Origin: Hymenopus coronatus
Taxonomy: Eukaryota; Arthropoda; Insecta; Mantodea; Hymenopodidae
Length of the DNA stretch: 64,000 bases
Direction of reading: 5' to 3'
NCBI GenBank assembly: GCA_030762935.1
Contig: CM060899.1
Span: forward strand, 18,796,501-18,860,500
Each line of letters opens with the position of its first letter. Position 1 is the stretch's first letter. Position numbers and translations under genes: made by a program. The notes under the pieces are model-generated. The model saw only the letters and a list, made by a program, of their open reading frames with translations, had not been told where the DNA came from and searched no databases. Below, one piece after another: positions 1 through 14,632 of the stretch.

Positions 1-3000
1 ACCAGTGTCCCAGTGTGAATGCTCCAATTGAAACTAATATATCTCTATCAGTGACCGTCACCAGTGACCCAGTGGGAATGCTCCAATTGAAACTAATATA
101 TCTCTATCAGTGACCGTCACCAGTGTGCCAGTGTGAATGCTGCAGTTCAGACGAATGTATCTCTATCAGTGACCGTCACCAGTGTGCCAGTGTGAATGCT
201 CCAGTTCAGACGAATGTATCTCTATCAGTGACCGTGACCAGTGTCCCAGTGTGAATGCTCCAGTTCAGACGAATGTTTCTCTATCAGTGACCGCCACCAG
301 TGTCCCAGTGTGAATGCTCCAGTTCAAACTAATGTATCTCTATCAGTGACCGTGACCAGTGTCCCAGTGTGAATGCTCCAATTCAAACTAATGTATCTCT
401 ATCAGTGACCGTGACCAGTGTCCCAGTGTGAATGCTCCAATTCAAACTAAAGTATCTCTATCAGTTACCGTCACCAGTGTCCCAGTGTGAATGCTCCAAT
501 TGAAACTAATGTATCTCTATCAGTGACCGTGACCAGTGTCTCAGTGTGAATGCTGCAATTCAAACTAATATATCTCTATCAGTGACCGTCACCAGTGTCC
601 CAGTGTGAATGCTGCAATTCAAACTAATGTATCTCTATCAGTGACCGTCACCACTGTCCCAGTGTGAATGCTCCAATTCAAACTAATGTATCTCTATCAG
701 TGACCGTCACCAGTGTCCCAGTGTGAATGCTCCAATTGAAACTAATGTATCTCTATCAGTGACCGTGACCAGTGTCCCAGTGTGAATACTGCAATTCAAA
801 CTAATGTATTTCTATCAGTGACCGTGACCAGTGTCCCAGTGTGAATACTGCAATTCAAACTAATGTATCTCTATCAGTGACCGTGACCTGTGTCCCTGTG
901 TGAATACTGCAATTCAAACTAATGTATCTCTATCAGTGACCGTGACCAGTGTCCCAGTGTGAATACTGCAATTCAAACTAATGTATCTCTATCAGTGACC
1001 GTGACCAGTGTCCCAGTGTGAATGCTCCAATTCAAACTAATATATCTCTATCAGTGACCGTCACCAGTGTGCCAATGTGAATGCTCCAATTCAAACTAAT
1101 GCATGTCTATCAGTGACCGTCACCAGTGTCCCAGTGTGAATGCTCCAGTGCAGACGAGTGTATCTCTATCAGTGACCGTCACCAGTGTCCCAGTGTGAAT
1201 GCTCCAATTCAAACTAATATATCTCTATCAGTGACGGTGACCAGTGTGCCAGTGTGAATGCTCCAATTCAAACTAATATATCTCTATCAGTGACCGTCAC
1301 CAGTGTCCCAGTGTGAATGCTCCAATTCAAACTAATGTGTCTCTATCAGTGACCGTCACCAGTGTCCCAATGTGAATGCTCCAGTTCAAACTAATATATC
1401 GCTATCAGTGACCGTCACCAGTGTCCCAGTGTGAATGCTCCAATTCAAACTAATATATCTCTATCAGTGACCGTCACCAGTGTCCCAATGTGAATGCTCC
1501 AGTTCAAACTAATGTATCTCTATCACTGACCGCCACCAGTGTTCCAGTGTGAATGCTCCAGTTCAAACTAATGTATCTCTATCACTGACCGTCACCAGTG
1601 TCCCAATGTGAATGCTCCAATTCAAACTAATATATCTCTATCAGTGACCGTCACCAGTGTCCCAGTGTGAATGCTCCAATTCAAACTAATATATCTCTAT
1701 CAGTGACCGTGACCAGTGTCTCAGTGTGAATGCTGCAATTCAAACTAATATATCTCTATCAGTGACCGTCACCAGTGTCTCAGTGTGAATGCTGCAATTC
1801 AAACTAATATATCTCTATCAGTGACCGTCACCAGTGTTCCAGTGTGAATGCTCCAATTGAAACTAATATATCTCTATCAGTGACCGTCACCAGTGTCCCA
1901 GTGTGTATGCTCCAATTCAAACTAATATATCTCTATCAGTGACCGTCACCAGTGTTCCAGTGTGAATGCTCCAATTGAAACTAATATATCTCTATCAGTG
2001 ACCGTCACCAGTGTCCCAGTGTGAATGCTCCAATTCAAACTAATATATCTCTATCAGTGACCGTCACCAGTGTCCCAGTGTGAATGCTCCAGTTCAAACT
2101 AATGTATCTCTATCAGTGACCGCCACCACTGTCCCAGTGTGAATGCTCCAGTTCAAACTAATGTATCTCTATCAGTGACCGTCACCAGTGTTCCAGTGTG
2201 AATGCTCCAGTTCAAACTAATGTATCTCTATCACTGACCGTCACCAGTGTCCCAGTGTGAATGCTCCAGTTCAAACTAATGTATCTCTATCACTGACCGT
2301 CACCAGTGTCCCAGTGTGAATGCTCCAGTTCAAACTAATGTATCTCTATCAGTGACCGCCACCAGTGTTCCAGTGTGAATGCTCCAATTCAAACTAATGT
2401 ATCTCTATCAGTGACCGTCACCAGTGTCCCAGTGTGAATGCTCCAGTTCAAACTAATGTATCTCTATCACTGACCGTCACCAGTGTCCCAGTGTGAATGC
2501 TCCAGTTCAAACTAATGTATCTCTATCAGTGACCGCCACCAGTGTTCCAGTGTGAATGCTCCAATTCAAACTAATGTATCTCTATCAGTGACCGTCACCA
2601 GTGTCCCAGTGTGAATGCTCCAGTTCAAACTAATGTATCTCTCTCAGTGACCGTGACCAGTGTCCCAGTGTGACTGCTCCAATTCAAACTAATGTATCTC
2701 TATCAGTGACCGTGACCAGTGTTCCAGTGTGAATGCTCCAATTCAAGCTAATATATCTCTATCAGTGACCGTCACCAGTGTCCCAGTGTGAATGCTCCAA
2801 TTCAAACTAATGTATCTCTATCAATGACCGTCACCAGTGTCCCAGTGTGAATGCTGCAATTCAAACTAATATATCTCTATCAGTGACCGTGACCAGTGTC
2901 CCAGTGTGAATGCTCCAATTCAAACTAATGTATCTCTATCAATGACCGTCACCAGTGTGAGAGTGTGAATGCTCCAATTCAAACTAATGTATCTCTATCA

Positions 3001-6000
3001 GTGACCGTCACCAGTGTCCCATTGTGAATGCTCCAATTCAAACTAATGTATCTCTATCACTGACCGTCACCAGTGTCCCAGTGTGAATACTGCAATTCAA
3101 ACTAATGTATCTCTATCACTGACCGTCACCAGTGTCCCAGTGTGAATGCTCCAATTGAAACTAGTGTATCTCTATCAGTGACCGTCACCAGTGTCCCAGT
3201 GTGAATACTGCAATTCAAACTAATATATCTCTATCAGTGACCGTGACCGGTGTCCCAGTGTGAATACTGCAGTTCAAACTAATATATCTCTATCAGTGAC
3301 CGTCACCAGTGTCCCAGTGTGAATGCTCCAGTTCAAACTAATGTGTCTCTATCACTGACCGTCACCAGTGTCCCAGTGTGAATGCTCCAATTCAAACTAA
3401 TATATCTCTATCAGTGACGGTGACCAGTGTCCCAGTGTGAATGCTCCAGTTCAAACTAATGTGTCTCTATCACTGACCGTCACCAGTGTCCCAGTGTGAA
3501 TGCTCCAGTTCAAACTAATATATCTCTATCAGTGACCGTCACCAGTGTCCCAGTGTGAATGCTCCAATTCAAACTAATGTGTCTCTATCACTGACCGTCA
3601 CCAGTGTCCCAGTGTGAATGCTCCAATTCAAACTAATATATCTCTATCAGTGACGGTGACCAGTGTGCCAGTGTGAATGCTCCAATTCAAACTAATATAT
3701 CTCTATCAGTGACCGTCACCAGTGTCCCAGTGTGAATGCTCCAATTCAAACTAATGTGTCTCTATCAGTGACCGTCACCAGTGTCCCAATGTGAATGCTC
3801 CAGTTCAAACTAATATATCGCTATCAGTGACCGTCACCAGTGTCCCAGTGTGAATGCTCCAATTCAAACTAATATATCTCTATCAGTGACCGTCACCAGT
3901 GTCCCAATGTGAATGCTCCAGTTCAAACTAATGTATCTCTATCAGTGACCGTCACCAGTGTCCCAGTGTGAATGCTCCAATTCAAACTAATATATCTCTA
4001 TCACTGACCGTCACCAGTGTCCCAGTGTGAATGCTCCAGTTCAAACTAATGTGTCTCTATCACTGACCGTCACCAGTGTCCCAGTGTGAATGCTCCAATT
4101 CAAACTAATGTATCTCTATCACTGACCGTCACCAGTGTCCCAGTGTGAATGCTCCAATTCAAACTAATATATCTCTATCAGTGACGGTGACCAGTGTGCC
4201 AGTGTGAATGCTCCAATTCAAACTAATATATCTCTATCAGTGACCGTCACCAGTGTCCCAGTGTGAATGCTCCAATTCAAACTAATGTGTCTCTATCAGT
4301 GACCGTCACCAGTGTCCCAGTGTGAATGCTCCAATTCAAACTAATGTATCTCTATCAGTGACCGCCACCACTGTCCCAGTGTGAATGCTCCAGTTCAAAC
4401 TAATATATCTGTATCAGTGACCGTCACCAGTGTCCCAATGTGAATGCTCCAGTTCAAACTAATGTATCTCTATCAGTGACCGCCACCGATGTTCCAGTGT
4501 GAATGCTCCAATTCAAACTAATGTATCTCTATCAGTGACCGCCACCAGTGTCCCAGTGTGAATGCTCCAGTTCAAACTAATGTATCTCTATCAGTGACCG
4601 TCACCAGTGTCCCAGTGTGAATGCTCCAATTCAAACGAATGTATCTCTATCAGTGACCGCCACCAGTGTCCCAGTGTGAATGCTCCAGTTCAAACTAATG
4701 TATCTCTATCAGTGACCGCCACCGATGTTCCAGTGTGAATGCTCCAATTCAAACTAATGTATCTCTATCAGTGACCGTCACCAGTGTCCCAGTGTGAATG
4801 CTCCAGTTCAAACTAATGTATCTCTCTCAGTGACCGTGACCAGTATCCCAGTGTGACTGCTCCAATTCAAACTAATATATCTCTATCAGTGACCGCCACC
4901 AGTGTCCCAGTGTGAATGCTCCAATTCAAACTAATATATCTCTATCAGTGACCGTCACCAGTGTCTGAGTGTGAATGCTCCAATTCAAACTAATATATCT
5001 CTATCAGTGACCGCCACCAGTGTCCCAGTGTGAATGCTGCAATTCAAACTAATATATCTGTATCAGTGACCGTCACCAGTGTCTCAGTGTGACTGCTCCA
5101 ATTCAAACTAATGTATCTCTATCAGTGACCGTGACCAGTGTCCCAGTGTGAATGCTGCAATTCAAACTAATGTATCTCTATCAGTGACCGTGACCAGTGT
5201 CCTAGTGTGAATGCTGCAATTCAAACTAATATATCTCTATCAGTGACCGTGACCAGTGTCTCAATGTGAATGCTCCAATTCAAACTAATGTATCTCTATC
5301 AGTGACCGTGACCAGTGTCCCAGTGTGAATGCTGCAATTCAAACTAATATATCTCTATCAGTGACCGTCACCAGTGTCCCAGTGTGAATGCTCCAATTCA
5401 AACTAATATATCTCTATCAGTGACCGTGACCAGTGTCCCAGTGTGAATGCTCCAATTCAAACTAATATATCTCTATCAGTGACCGTCATTAGTGTTCCAG
5501 TGTGAATGCTCCAATTCAAACTAATGTATCTCTATCAGTGACCGTCACCAGTGTTCCAATGTGAATGCTCCAATTCAAACTAATGTGTCTCTATCAGTGA
5601 CCGTCACCAGTGTCCCAGTGTGAATGCTCCAATTGAAACTAATATATCTCTATCAGTGACCGTCACCAGTGACCCAGTGGGAATGCTCCAATTGAAACTA
5701 ATATATCTCTATCAGTGACCGTCACCCGTGTGCCAGTGTGAATGCTCCAGTTCAGACGAATGTATCTCTATCAGTGACCGCCACCAGTGTCCCAGTGTGA
5801 ATGCTCCAGTTCAGACGAATGTTTCTCTATCAGTGACCGCCACCAGTGTCCCAGTGTGAATGCTCCAGTTCAAACTAATGTATCTCTATCAGTGACCGTG
5901 ACCAGTGTCCCAGTGTGAATGCTCCAATTCAAACTAAAGTATCTCTATCAGTGACCGTCACCAGTGTCCCAGTGTGAATGCTCCAATTCAAACTAATGTA

Positions 6001-9000
6001 TCTCTATCAGTGACCGTGACCAGTGTCCCAGTGTGAATGCTCCAATTCAAACTAAAGTAGCTCTATCAGTGACCGTCACCAGTGTCCCAGTGTGAATGCT
6101 CCAATTGAAACTAATGTATCTCTATCAGTGACCGTGACCAGTGTCTCAGTGTGAATGCTGCAATTCAAACTAATATATCTCTATCAGTGACCGTCACCAG
6201 TGTCCCAGTGTGAATGCTGCAATTCAAACTAATGTATCTCTATCGGTGACCGTCACCACTGTCCCAGTGTGAATGCTCCAATTCAAACTAATGTATCTCT
6301 ATCAGTGACCGTCACCAGTGTCCCAGTGTGAATGCTCCAATTGAAACTAATGTATCTCTATCAGTGACCGTGACCAGTGTCCCAGTGTGAATACTGCAAT
6401 TCAAACTAATGTATTTCTATCAGTGACCGTGACCAGTGTCCCAGTGTGAATACTGCAATTCAAACTAATATATCTCTATCAGTGACCGTCACCAGTGTCC
6501 CAGTGTGAATGCTCCAATTCAAACTAATATATCTCTATCAGTGACCGTCACCAGTGTCTCAGTGTGAATGCTGCAATTCAAACTAATATATCTCTATCAG
6601 TGACCGCCACCAGTGTCCCAGTGTGAATGCTGCAATTCAAACTAATATATCTCTATCAGTGACCGTCACCAGTGTCCCAGTGTGAATGCTGCAATTCAAA
6701 CTAATGTATCTCTATCGGTGACCGTCACCACTGTCCCAGTGTGAATGCTCCAATTCAAACTAATGTATCTCTATCAGTGACCGTCACCAGTGTCCCAGTG
6801 TGAATGCTCCAATTGAAACTAATGTATCTCTATCAGTGACCGTGACCAGTGTCCCAGTGTGAATACTGCAATTCAAACTAATGTATTTCTATCAGTGACC
6901 GTGACCAGTGTCCCAGTGTGAATACTGCAATTCAAACTAATGTATCTCTATCAGTGACCGTGACCAGTGTCCCTGTGTGAATACTGCAATTCAAACTAAT
7001 GTATCTCTATCAGTGACCGTGACCAGTGTCCCAGTGTGAATACTGCAATTCAAACTAATGTATCTCTATCAGTGACCGTGACCAGTGTCCCAGTGTGAAT
7101 GCTCCAATTCAAACTAATATATCTCTATCAGTGACCGTCACCAGTGTCCCAGTGTGAATGCTCCAATTCAAACTAATATATCTCTATCAGTGACCGTCAC
7201 CAGTGTCCCAGTGTGAATGCTCCAGTGCAGACGAGTGTATCTCTATCAGTGACCGTCACCAGTGTCCCAGTGTGAATGCTCCAATTCAAACTAATATATC
7301 TCTATCAGTGACGGTGACCAGTGTGCCAGTGTGAATGCTCCAATTCAAACTAATATATCTCAATCAGTGACCGTCACCAGTGTCCCAGTGTGAATGCTCC
7401 AATTCAAACTAATGTATCTCTGTCAGTGACCGTGACCAGTGTCCCAGTGTGAATGCTGCAATTCAAACTAATATATCTCTATCAGTGACCGTCACCAGTG
7501 TCCCAGTGTGAATGCTGCAATTCAAACTAATATATCTCTATCAGTGACCGTGACCAGTGTCCCAGTGTGAATGCTCCAATTCAAACTAATATATCTCTAT
7601 CAGTGACCGTCATTAGTGTTCCAGTGTGAATGCTCCAATTCAAACTAATGTATCTCTATCAGTGACCGTCACCAGTGTTCCAATGTGAATGCTCCAATTC
7701 AAACTAATGTGTCTCTATCAGTGACCGTCACCAGTGTCCCAGTGTGAATGCTCCAATTGAAACTAATATATCTCTATCAGTGACCGTCACCAGTGACCCA
7801 GTGGGAATGCTCCAATTGAAACTAATATATCTCTATCAGTGACCGTCACCAGTGTGCCAGTGTGAATGCTCCAGTTCAGACGAATGTATCTCTATCAGTG
7901 ACCGCCACCAGTGTCCCAGTGTGAATGCTCCAGTTCAGACGAATGTTTCTCTATCAGTGACCGCCACCAGTGTCCCAGTGTGAATGCTCCAGTTCAAACT
8001 AATGTATCTCTATCAGTGACGGTCACCAGTATCCCAGTGTGAATGCTCCAATTCAAACTAATATATCTCTATCAGTGACCGTCACCAGTGTCCCAGTGTG
8101 AATGCTGCAATTCAAACTAATATATCTCTATCAGTGACCGTCTCCAGTATCCCAGTGTGAATGCTCCAATTCAAACTAATGTATCTCTATCAGTGACCGT
8201 GACCAGTGTCCCAGTGTGAATGCTCAAATTCAAACTAATATATCTCTATCAGTGACCGTCACCAGTGTCCCAGTGTGAATGCTGCAATTGAAACTAATAT
8301 ATCTCTATCAGTGACCGTCACCAGTGTCCCAGTGTGAATGCTCCAATTCACACTAATATATCTCTATCAGTGACCGTCACCAGTATCCCAGTGTGAATGC
8401 TCCAATTGAAACTAATATATCTCTATCAGTGACCGTCACCAGTGTCCCAGTGTGAATGCTCCAATTGAAACTAATATATCTCTATCAGTGTCCGTCACCA
8501 GTGTCCCAGTATGAATGCTCCAATTGAAACTAACGTATCTCTATCAGTGACCGTCACCAGTATCCCAGTGTGAATGCTCCAATTGAAACTAATATATCTC
8601 TATCAGTGACCGTGACCAGTGTCCCTGTGTGAATGCTCCAATTGAAACTAATATATCTCTATCAGTGACCGTCACCAGTGTCCCAGTGTGAATGCTCCAA
8701 TTCAAACTAATATATCTCTATCAGTGACCGTCACCAGTGTCCCAGTGTGAATGCTCCAATTCAAACTAATATATCTCTATCAGTGACCGTCACCAGTGTG
8801 CCAGTGTGAATGCTCCAATTCAAACTAATGCATGTCTATCAGTGACCGTCACCAGTGTCCCAGTGTGAATGCTCCAATTCAAACTAATGTATCTCTATCA
8901 GTGACCGTCACCAGTGTCCCAGTGTGAATGCTCCAATTCAAACTAATATATCTCTATCAGTGACGGTGACCAGTGTGCCAGTGTGAATGCTCCAATTCAA

Positions 9001-10856
9001 ACTAATATATCTCTATCAGTGACCGTCACCAGTGTCCCAGTGTGAATGCTCCAATTCAAACTAATGTATCTCTATCAGTGACCGTGACCAGTGTCCCAGT
9101 GTGAATGCTGCAATTCAAACTAATATATCTCTATCAGTGACCGTCACCAGTGTCCCAGTGTGAATGCTGCAATTCAAACTAATATATCTCTATCAGTGAC
9201 CGTGACCAGTGTCCCAGTGTGAATGCTCCAATTCAAACTAATATATCTCTATCAGTGACCGTCATTAGTGTTCCAGTGTGAATGCTCCAATTCAAACTAA
9301 TGTATCTCTATCAGTGACCGTCACCAGTGTTCCAATGTGAATGCTCCAATTCAAACTAATGTGTCTCTATCAGTGACCGTCACCAGTGTCCCAGTGTGAA
9401 TGCTCCAATTGAAACTAATATATCTCTATCAGTGACCGTCACCAGTGACCCAGTGGGAATGCTCCAATTGAAACTAATATATCTCTATCAGTGACCGTCA
9501 CCAGTGTGCCAGTGTGAATGCTCCAGTTCAGACGAATGTATTTCTATCAGTGACCGCCACCAGTGTCCCAGTGTGAATGCTCCAGTTCAGACGAATGTTT
9601 CTCTATCAGTGACCGCCACCAGTGTCCCAGTGTGAATGCTCCAGTTCAAACTAATGTATCTCTATCAGTGACCGTGACCAGTGTCCCAGTGTGAATGCTC
9701 CAATTCAAACTAATGTATCTCTATCAGTGACCGTGACCAGTGTCCCAGTGTGAATGCTCCAATTCAAACTAAAGTATCTCTATCAGTGACCGTCACCAGT
9801 GTCCCAGTGTGAATGCTCCAATTGAAACTAATGTATCTCTATCAGTGACCGTGACCAGTGTCTCAGTGTGAATGCTGCAATTCAAACTAATATATCTCTA
9901 TCAGTGACCGTCACCAGTGTCCCAGTGTGAATGCTGCAATTCAAACTAATGTATCTCTATCGGTGACCGTCACCACTGTCCCAGTGTGAATGCTCCAATT
10001 CAAACTAATGTATCTCTATCAGTGACCGTCACCAGTGTCCCAGTGTGAATGCTCCAATTGAAACTAATGTATCTCTATCAGTGACCGTGACCAGTGTCCC
10101 AGTGTGAATACTGCAATTCAAACTAATGTATTTCTATCAGTGACCGTGACCAGTGTCCCAGTGTGAATACTGCAATTCAAACTAATGTATCTCTATCAGT
10201 GACCGTGACCAGTGTCCCTGTGTGAATACTGCAATTCAAACTAATGTATCTCTATCAGTGACCGTGACCAGTGTCCCAGTGTGAATACTGCAATTCAAAC
10301 TAATGTATCTCTATCAGTGACCGTGACCAGTGTCCCAGTGTGAATGCTCCAATTCAAACTAATATATCTCTATCAGTGACCGTCACCAGTGTGCCAATGT
10401 GAATGCTCCAATTCAAACTAATGCATGTCTATCAGTGACCGTCACCAGTGTCCCAGTGTGAATGCTCCAGTGCAGACGAGTGTATCTCTATCAGTGACCG
10501 TCACCAGTGTCCCAGTGTGAATGCTCCAATTCAAACTAATATATCTCTATCAGTGACGGTGACCAGTGTGCCAGTGTGAATGCTCCAATTCAAACTAATA
10601 TATCTCTATCAGTGACCGTCACCAGTGTCCCAGTGTGAATGCTCCAATTCAAACTAATGTGTCTCTATCAGTGACCGTCACCAGTGTCCCAGTGTGAATG
10701 CTCCAATTGAAACTAATATATCTCTATCAGTGACCGTGACCAGTGTCCCAGTGTGAATGCTGCAATTCAAACTAATATATCTCTATCAGTGACCGTCACC
10801 AGTGTCCCAGTGTGAATGCTCCAGTTCAAACTAATATATCTCTATCAGTGACCGTC

Positions 10857-13800
10857 ACCAGTGTCCCAGTGTGAATGCTCCAGTTCAAACTAATATATCT
10901 CTATCAGAGACCGTCACCAGTGTCTCAGTGTGAATGCTCCAGTTCAAACTAATGTATCTCTATCAGTGACCGTCACCAGTGTCCCATTGTGAATGCTCCA
11001 GTTCAAACTAATATATCTCTATCAGAGACCGTCACCAGTGTCCCATTGTGAATGCTCCAGTTCAAACTAATATATCTCTATCAGTGACCGTCACCAGTGT
11101 CCCAGTGTGAATGCTCCAGTTCAAACTAATATATCTCTATCAGAGACCGTCACCAGTGTCCCAGTGTGAATGCTCCAGTTCAAACTAATGTATCTCTATC
11201 AGTGACCGTCATTAGTGTTCCAGTGTGAATGCTCCAGTTCAAACTAATGTATCTCTATCAGTGACCGTCACCAGTGTCCCAATGTGAATGCTCCAGTTCA
11301 AACTAATATATCTCTATCAGTGACCGTCACCAGTGTCCCAGTGTGAATGCTCCAGTTCAAACTAATATATCTCTATCAGTGACGGTCACCAGTGTCCCAA
11401 TGTGAATGCTCCAGTTCAAACTAATATATCTCTATCAGTGACCGTCACCAGTGTCCCAGTGTGAATGCTCCAATTCAAACTAATATATCTCTATCAGTGA
11501 CCGTCACCAGTGTCCCAATGTGAATGCTCCAGTTCAAACTAATATATCTCTATCAGTGACCGTCACCAGTGTCCCAATGTGAATGCTCCAGTTCAAACTA
11601 ATATATCTCTATCAGTGACCGTCACCAGTGTCCCAGTGTGAATGCTCCAATTCAAACGAATGTATCTCTATCAGTGACCGCCACCAGTGTCCCAGTGTGA
11701 ATGCTCCAGTTCAAACTAATGTATCTCTATCAGTGACCGCCACCAGTGTTCCAGTGTGAATGCTTCAATTCAAACTAATGTATCTCTATCAGTGACCGTC
11801 ACCAGTGTCCCAGTGTGAATGCTCCAGTTCAAACTAATGTATCTCTCTCAGTGACCGTGACCAGTGTCCCAGTGTGACTGCTCCAATTCAAACTAATGTA
11901 TCTCTATCAGTGACCGTGACCAGTGTTCCAGTGTGAATGCTCCAATTCAAGCTAATATATCTCTATCAGTGACCGTCACCAGTGTCCCAGTGTGAATGCT
12001 CCAATTCAAACTAATGTATCTCTATCAATGACCGTCACCAGTGTGAGAGTGTGAATGCTCCAATTCAAACTAATGTATCTCTATCAATGACCGTCACCAG
12101 TGTGAGAGTGTGAATGCTCCAATTCAAACTAATGTATCTCTATCAATGACCGTCACCAGTGTGAGAGTGTGAATGCTCCAATTCAAACTAATGTATCTCT
12201 ATCAGTGACCGTCACCAGTGTCCCATTGTGAATGCTCCAATTCAAACTAATGTATCTCTATCACTGACCGTCACCAGTGTCCCAGTGTGAATACTGCAAT
12301 TCAAACTAATGTATCTCTATCACTGACCGTCACCAGTGTCCCAGTGTGAATGCTCCAATTGAAACTAGTGTATCTCTATCAGTGACCGTCACCAGTGTCC
12401 CAGTGTGAATACTGCAATTCAAACTAATATATCTCTATCAGTGACCGTGACCGGTGTCCCAGTGTGAATACTGCAGTTCAAACTAATATATCTCTATCAG
12501 TGACCGTCACCAGTGTCCCAGTGTGAATGCTCCAGTTCAAACTAATGTATTTCTATCACTGACCGTCACCAGTGTCCCAGTGTGAATGCTCCAATTCAAA
12601 CTAATATATCTCTATCAGTGACGGTGACCAGTGTGCCAGTGTGAATGCTCCAATTCAAACTAATATATCTCTATCAGTGACCGTCACCAGTGTCCCAGTG
12701 TGAATGCTCCAATTCAAACTAATGTGTCTCTATCAGTGACCGTCACCAGTGTCCCAATGTGAATGCTCCAGTTCAAACTAATATATCGCTATCAGTGACC
12801 GTCACCAGTGTCCCAGTGTGAATGCTCCAATTCAAACTAATATATCTCTATCAGTGACCGTCACCAGTGTCCCAATGTGAATGCTCCAGTTCAAACTAAT
12901 GTATCTCTATCAGTGACCGTCACCAGTGTCCCAGTGTGAATGCTCCAATTCAAACTAATATATCTCTATCAGTGACCGTCACCAGTGTCCCAGTGTGAAT
13001 GCTCCAGTTCAAACTAATGTGTCTCTATCACTGACCGTCACCAGTGTCCCAGTGTGAATGCTCCAATTCAAACGAATGTATCTCTATCAGTGACCGCCAC
13101 CAGTGTCCCAGTGTGAATGCTCCAGTTCAAACTAATGTATCTCTATCAGTGACCGCCACCGATGTTCCAGTGTGAATGCTCCAATTCAAACTAATGTATC
13201 TCTATCAGTGACCGTCACCAGTGTCCCAGTGTGAATGCTCCAGTTCAAACTAATGTATCTCTCTCAGTGACCGTGACCAGTATCCCAGTGTGACTGCTCC
13301 AATTCAAACTAATATATCTCTATCAGTGACCGCCACCAGTGTCCCAGTGTGAATGCTCCAATTCAAACTAATATATCTCTATCAGTGACCGTCACCAGTG
13401 TCTCAGTGTGAATGCTCCAATTCAAACTAATATATCTCTATCAGTGACCGCCACCAGTGTCCCAGTGTGAATGCTGCAATTCAAACTAATATATCTGTAT
13501 CAGTGACCGTCACCAGTGTCTCAGTGTGACTGCTCCAATTCAAACTAATGTATCTCTATCAGTGACCGTGACCAGTGTCCCAGTGTGAATGCTGCAATTC
13601 AAACTAATGTATCTCTATCAGTGACCGTGACCAGTGTCCTAGTGTGAATGCTGCAATTCAAACTAATATATCTCTATCAGTGACCGTGACCAGTGTCTCA
13701 ATGTGAATGCTCCAATTCAAACTAATGTATCTCTATCAGTGACCGTGACCAGTGTCCCAGTGTGAATGCTGCAATTCAAAATAATATATCTCTATCAGTG

Positions 13801-14632
13801 ACCGTCACCAGTGTCCCAGTGTGAATGCTGCAATTCAAACTAATATATCTCTATCAGTGACCGTGACCAGTGTCCCAGTGTGAATGCTCCAATTCAAACT
13901 AATATATCTCTATCAGTGACCGTCATTAGTGTTCCAGTGTGAATGCTCCAATTCAAACTAATGTATCTCTATCAGTGACCGTCACCAGTGTTCCAATGTG
14001 AATGCTCCAATTCAAACTAATGTGTCTCTATCAGTGACCGTCACCAGTGTCCCAGTGTGAATGCTCCAATTGAAACTAATATATCTCTATCAGTGACCGT
14101 CACCAGTGACCCAGTGGGAATGCTCCAATTGAAACTAATATATCTCTATCAGTGACCGTCACCAGTGTGCCAGTGTGAATGCTCCAATTCAAACTAATAT
14201 ATCTCTATCAGTGACCGTCACCAGTGTCCCAGTGTGAATGCTCCAATTGAAACTAATATATCTCTATCAGTGACCGTCACCAGTGACCCAGTGGGAATGC
14301 TCCAATTGAAACTAATATATCTCTATCAGTGACCGTCACCAGTGTGCCAGTGTGAATGCTCCAGTTCAGACGAATGTATCTCAATCAGTGACCGCCACCA
14401 GTGTCCCAGTGTGAATGCTCCAGTTCAGACGAATGTTTCTCTATCAGTGACCGCCACCAGTGTCCCAGTGTGAATGCTCCAGTTCAAACTAATGTATCTC
14501 TATCAGTGACCGTGACCAGTGTCCCAGTGTGAATGCTCCAATTCAAACTAAAGTATCTCTATCAGTGACCGTCACCAGTGTCCCAGTGTGAATGCTCCAA
14601 TTCAAACTAATGTATCTCTATCAGTGACCGTG
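10857..14632. repeat. 64-unit higher-order repeat, copy 1
   Basis: This 3776-bp block (64 x 59 bp) is repeated immediately downstream. Diagnostic variants lie exactly 3776 bp apart in the two copies: the CAGAGA variant at 10905 and 14681, the GCTAAT variant near 11945 and 15721, and the AAAATAAT variant near 13789 and 17565. The left edge is set by the unit starting at 10857; the unit before it differs from the one before 14633 at several sites. Confidence 0.9.
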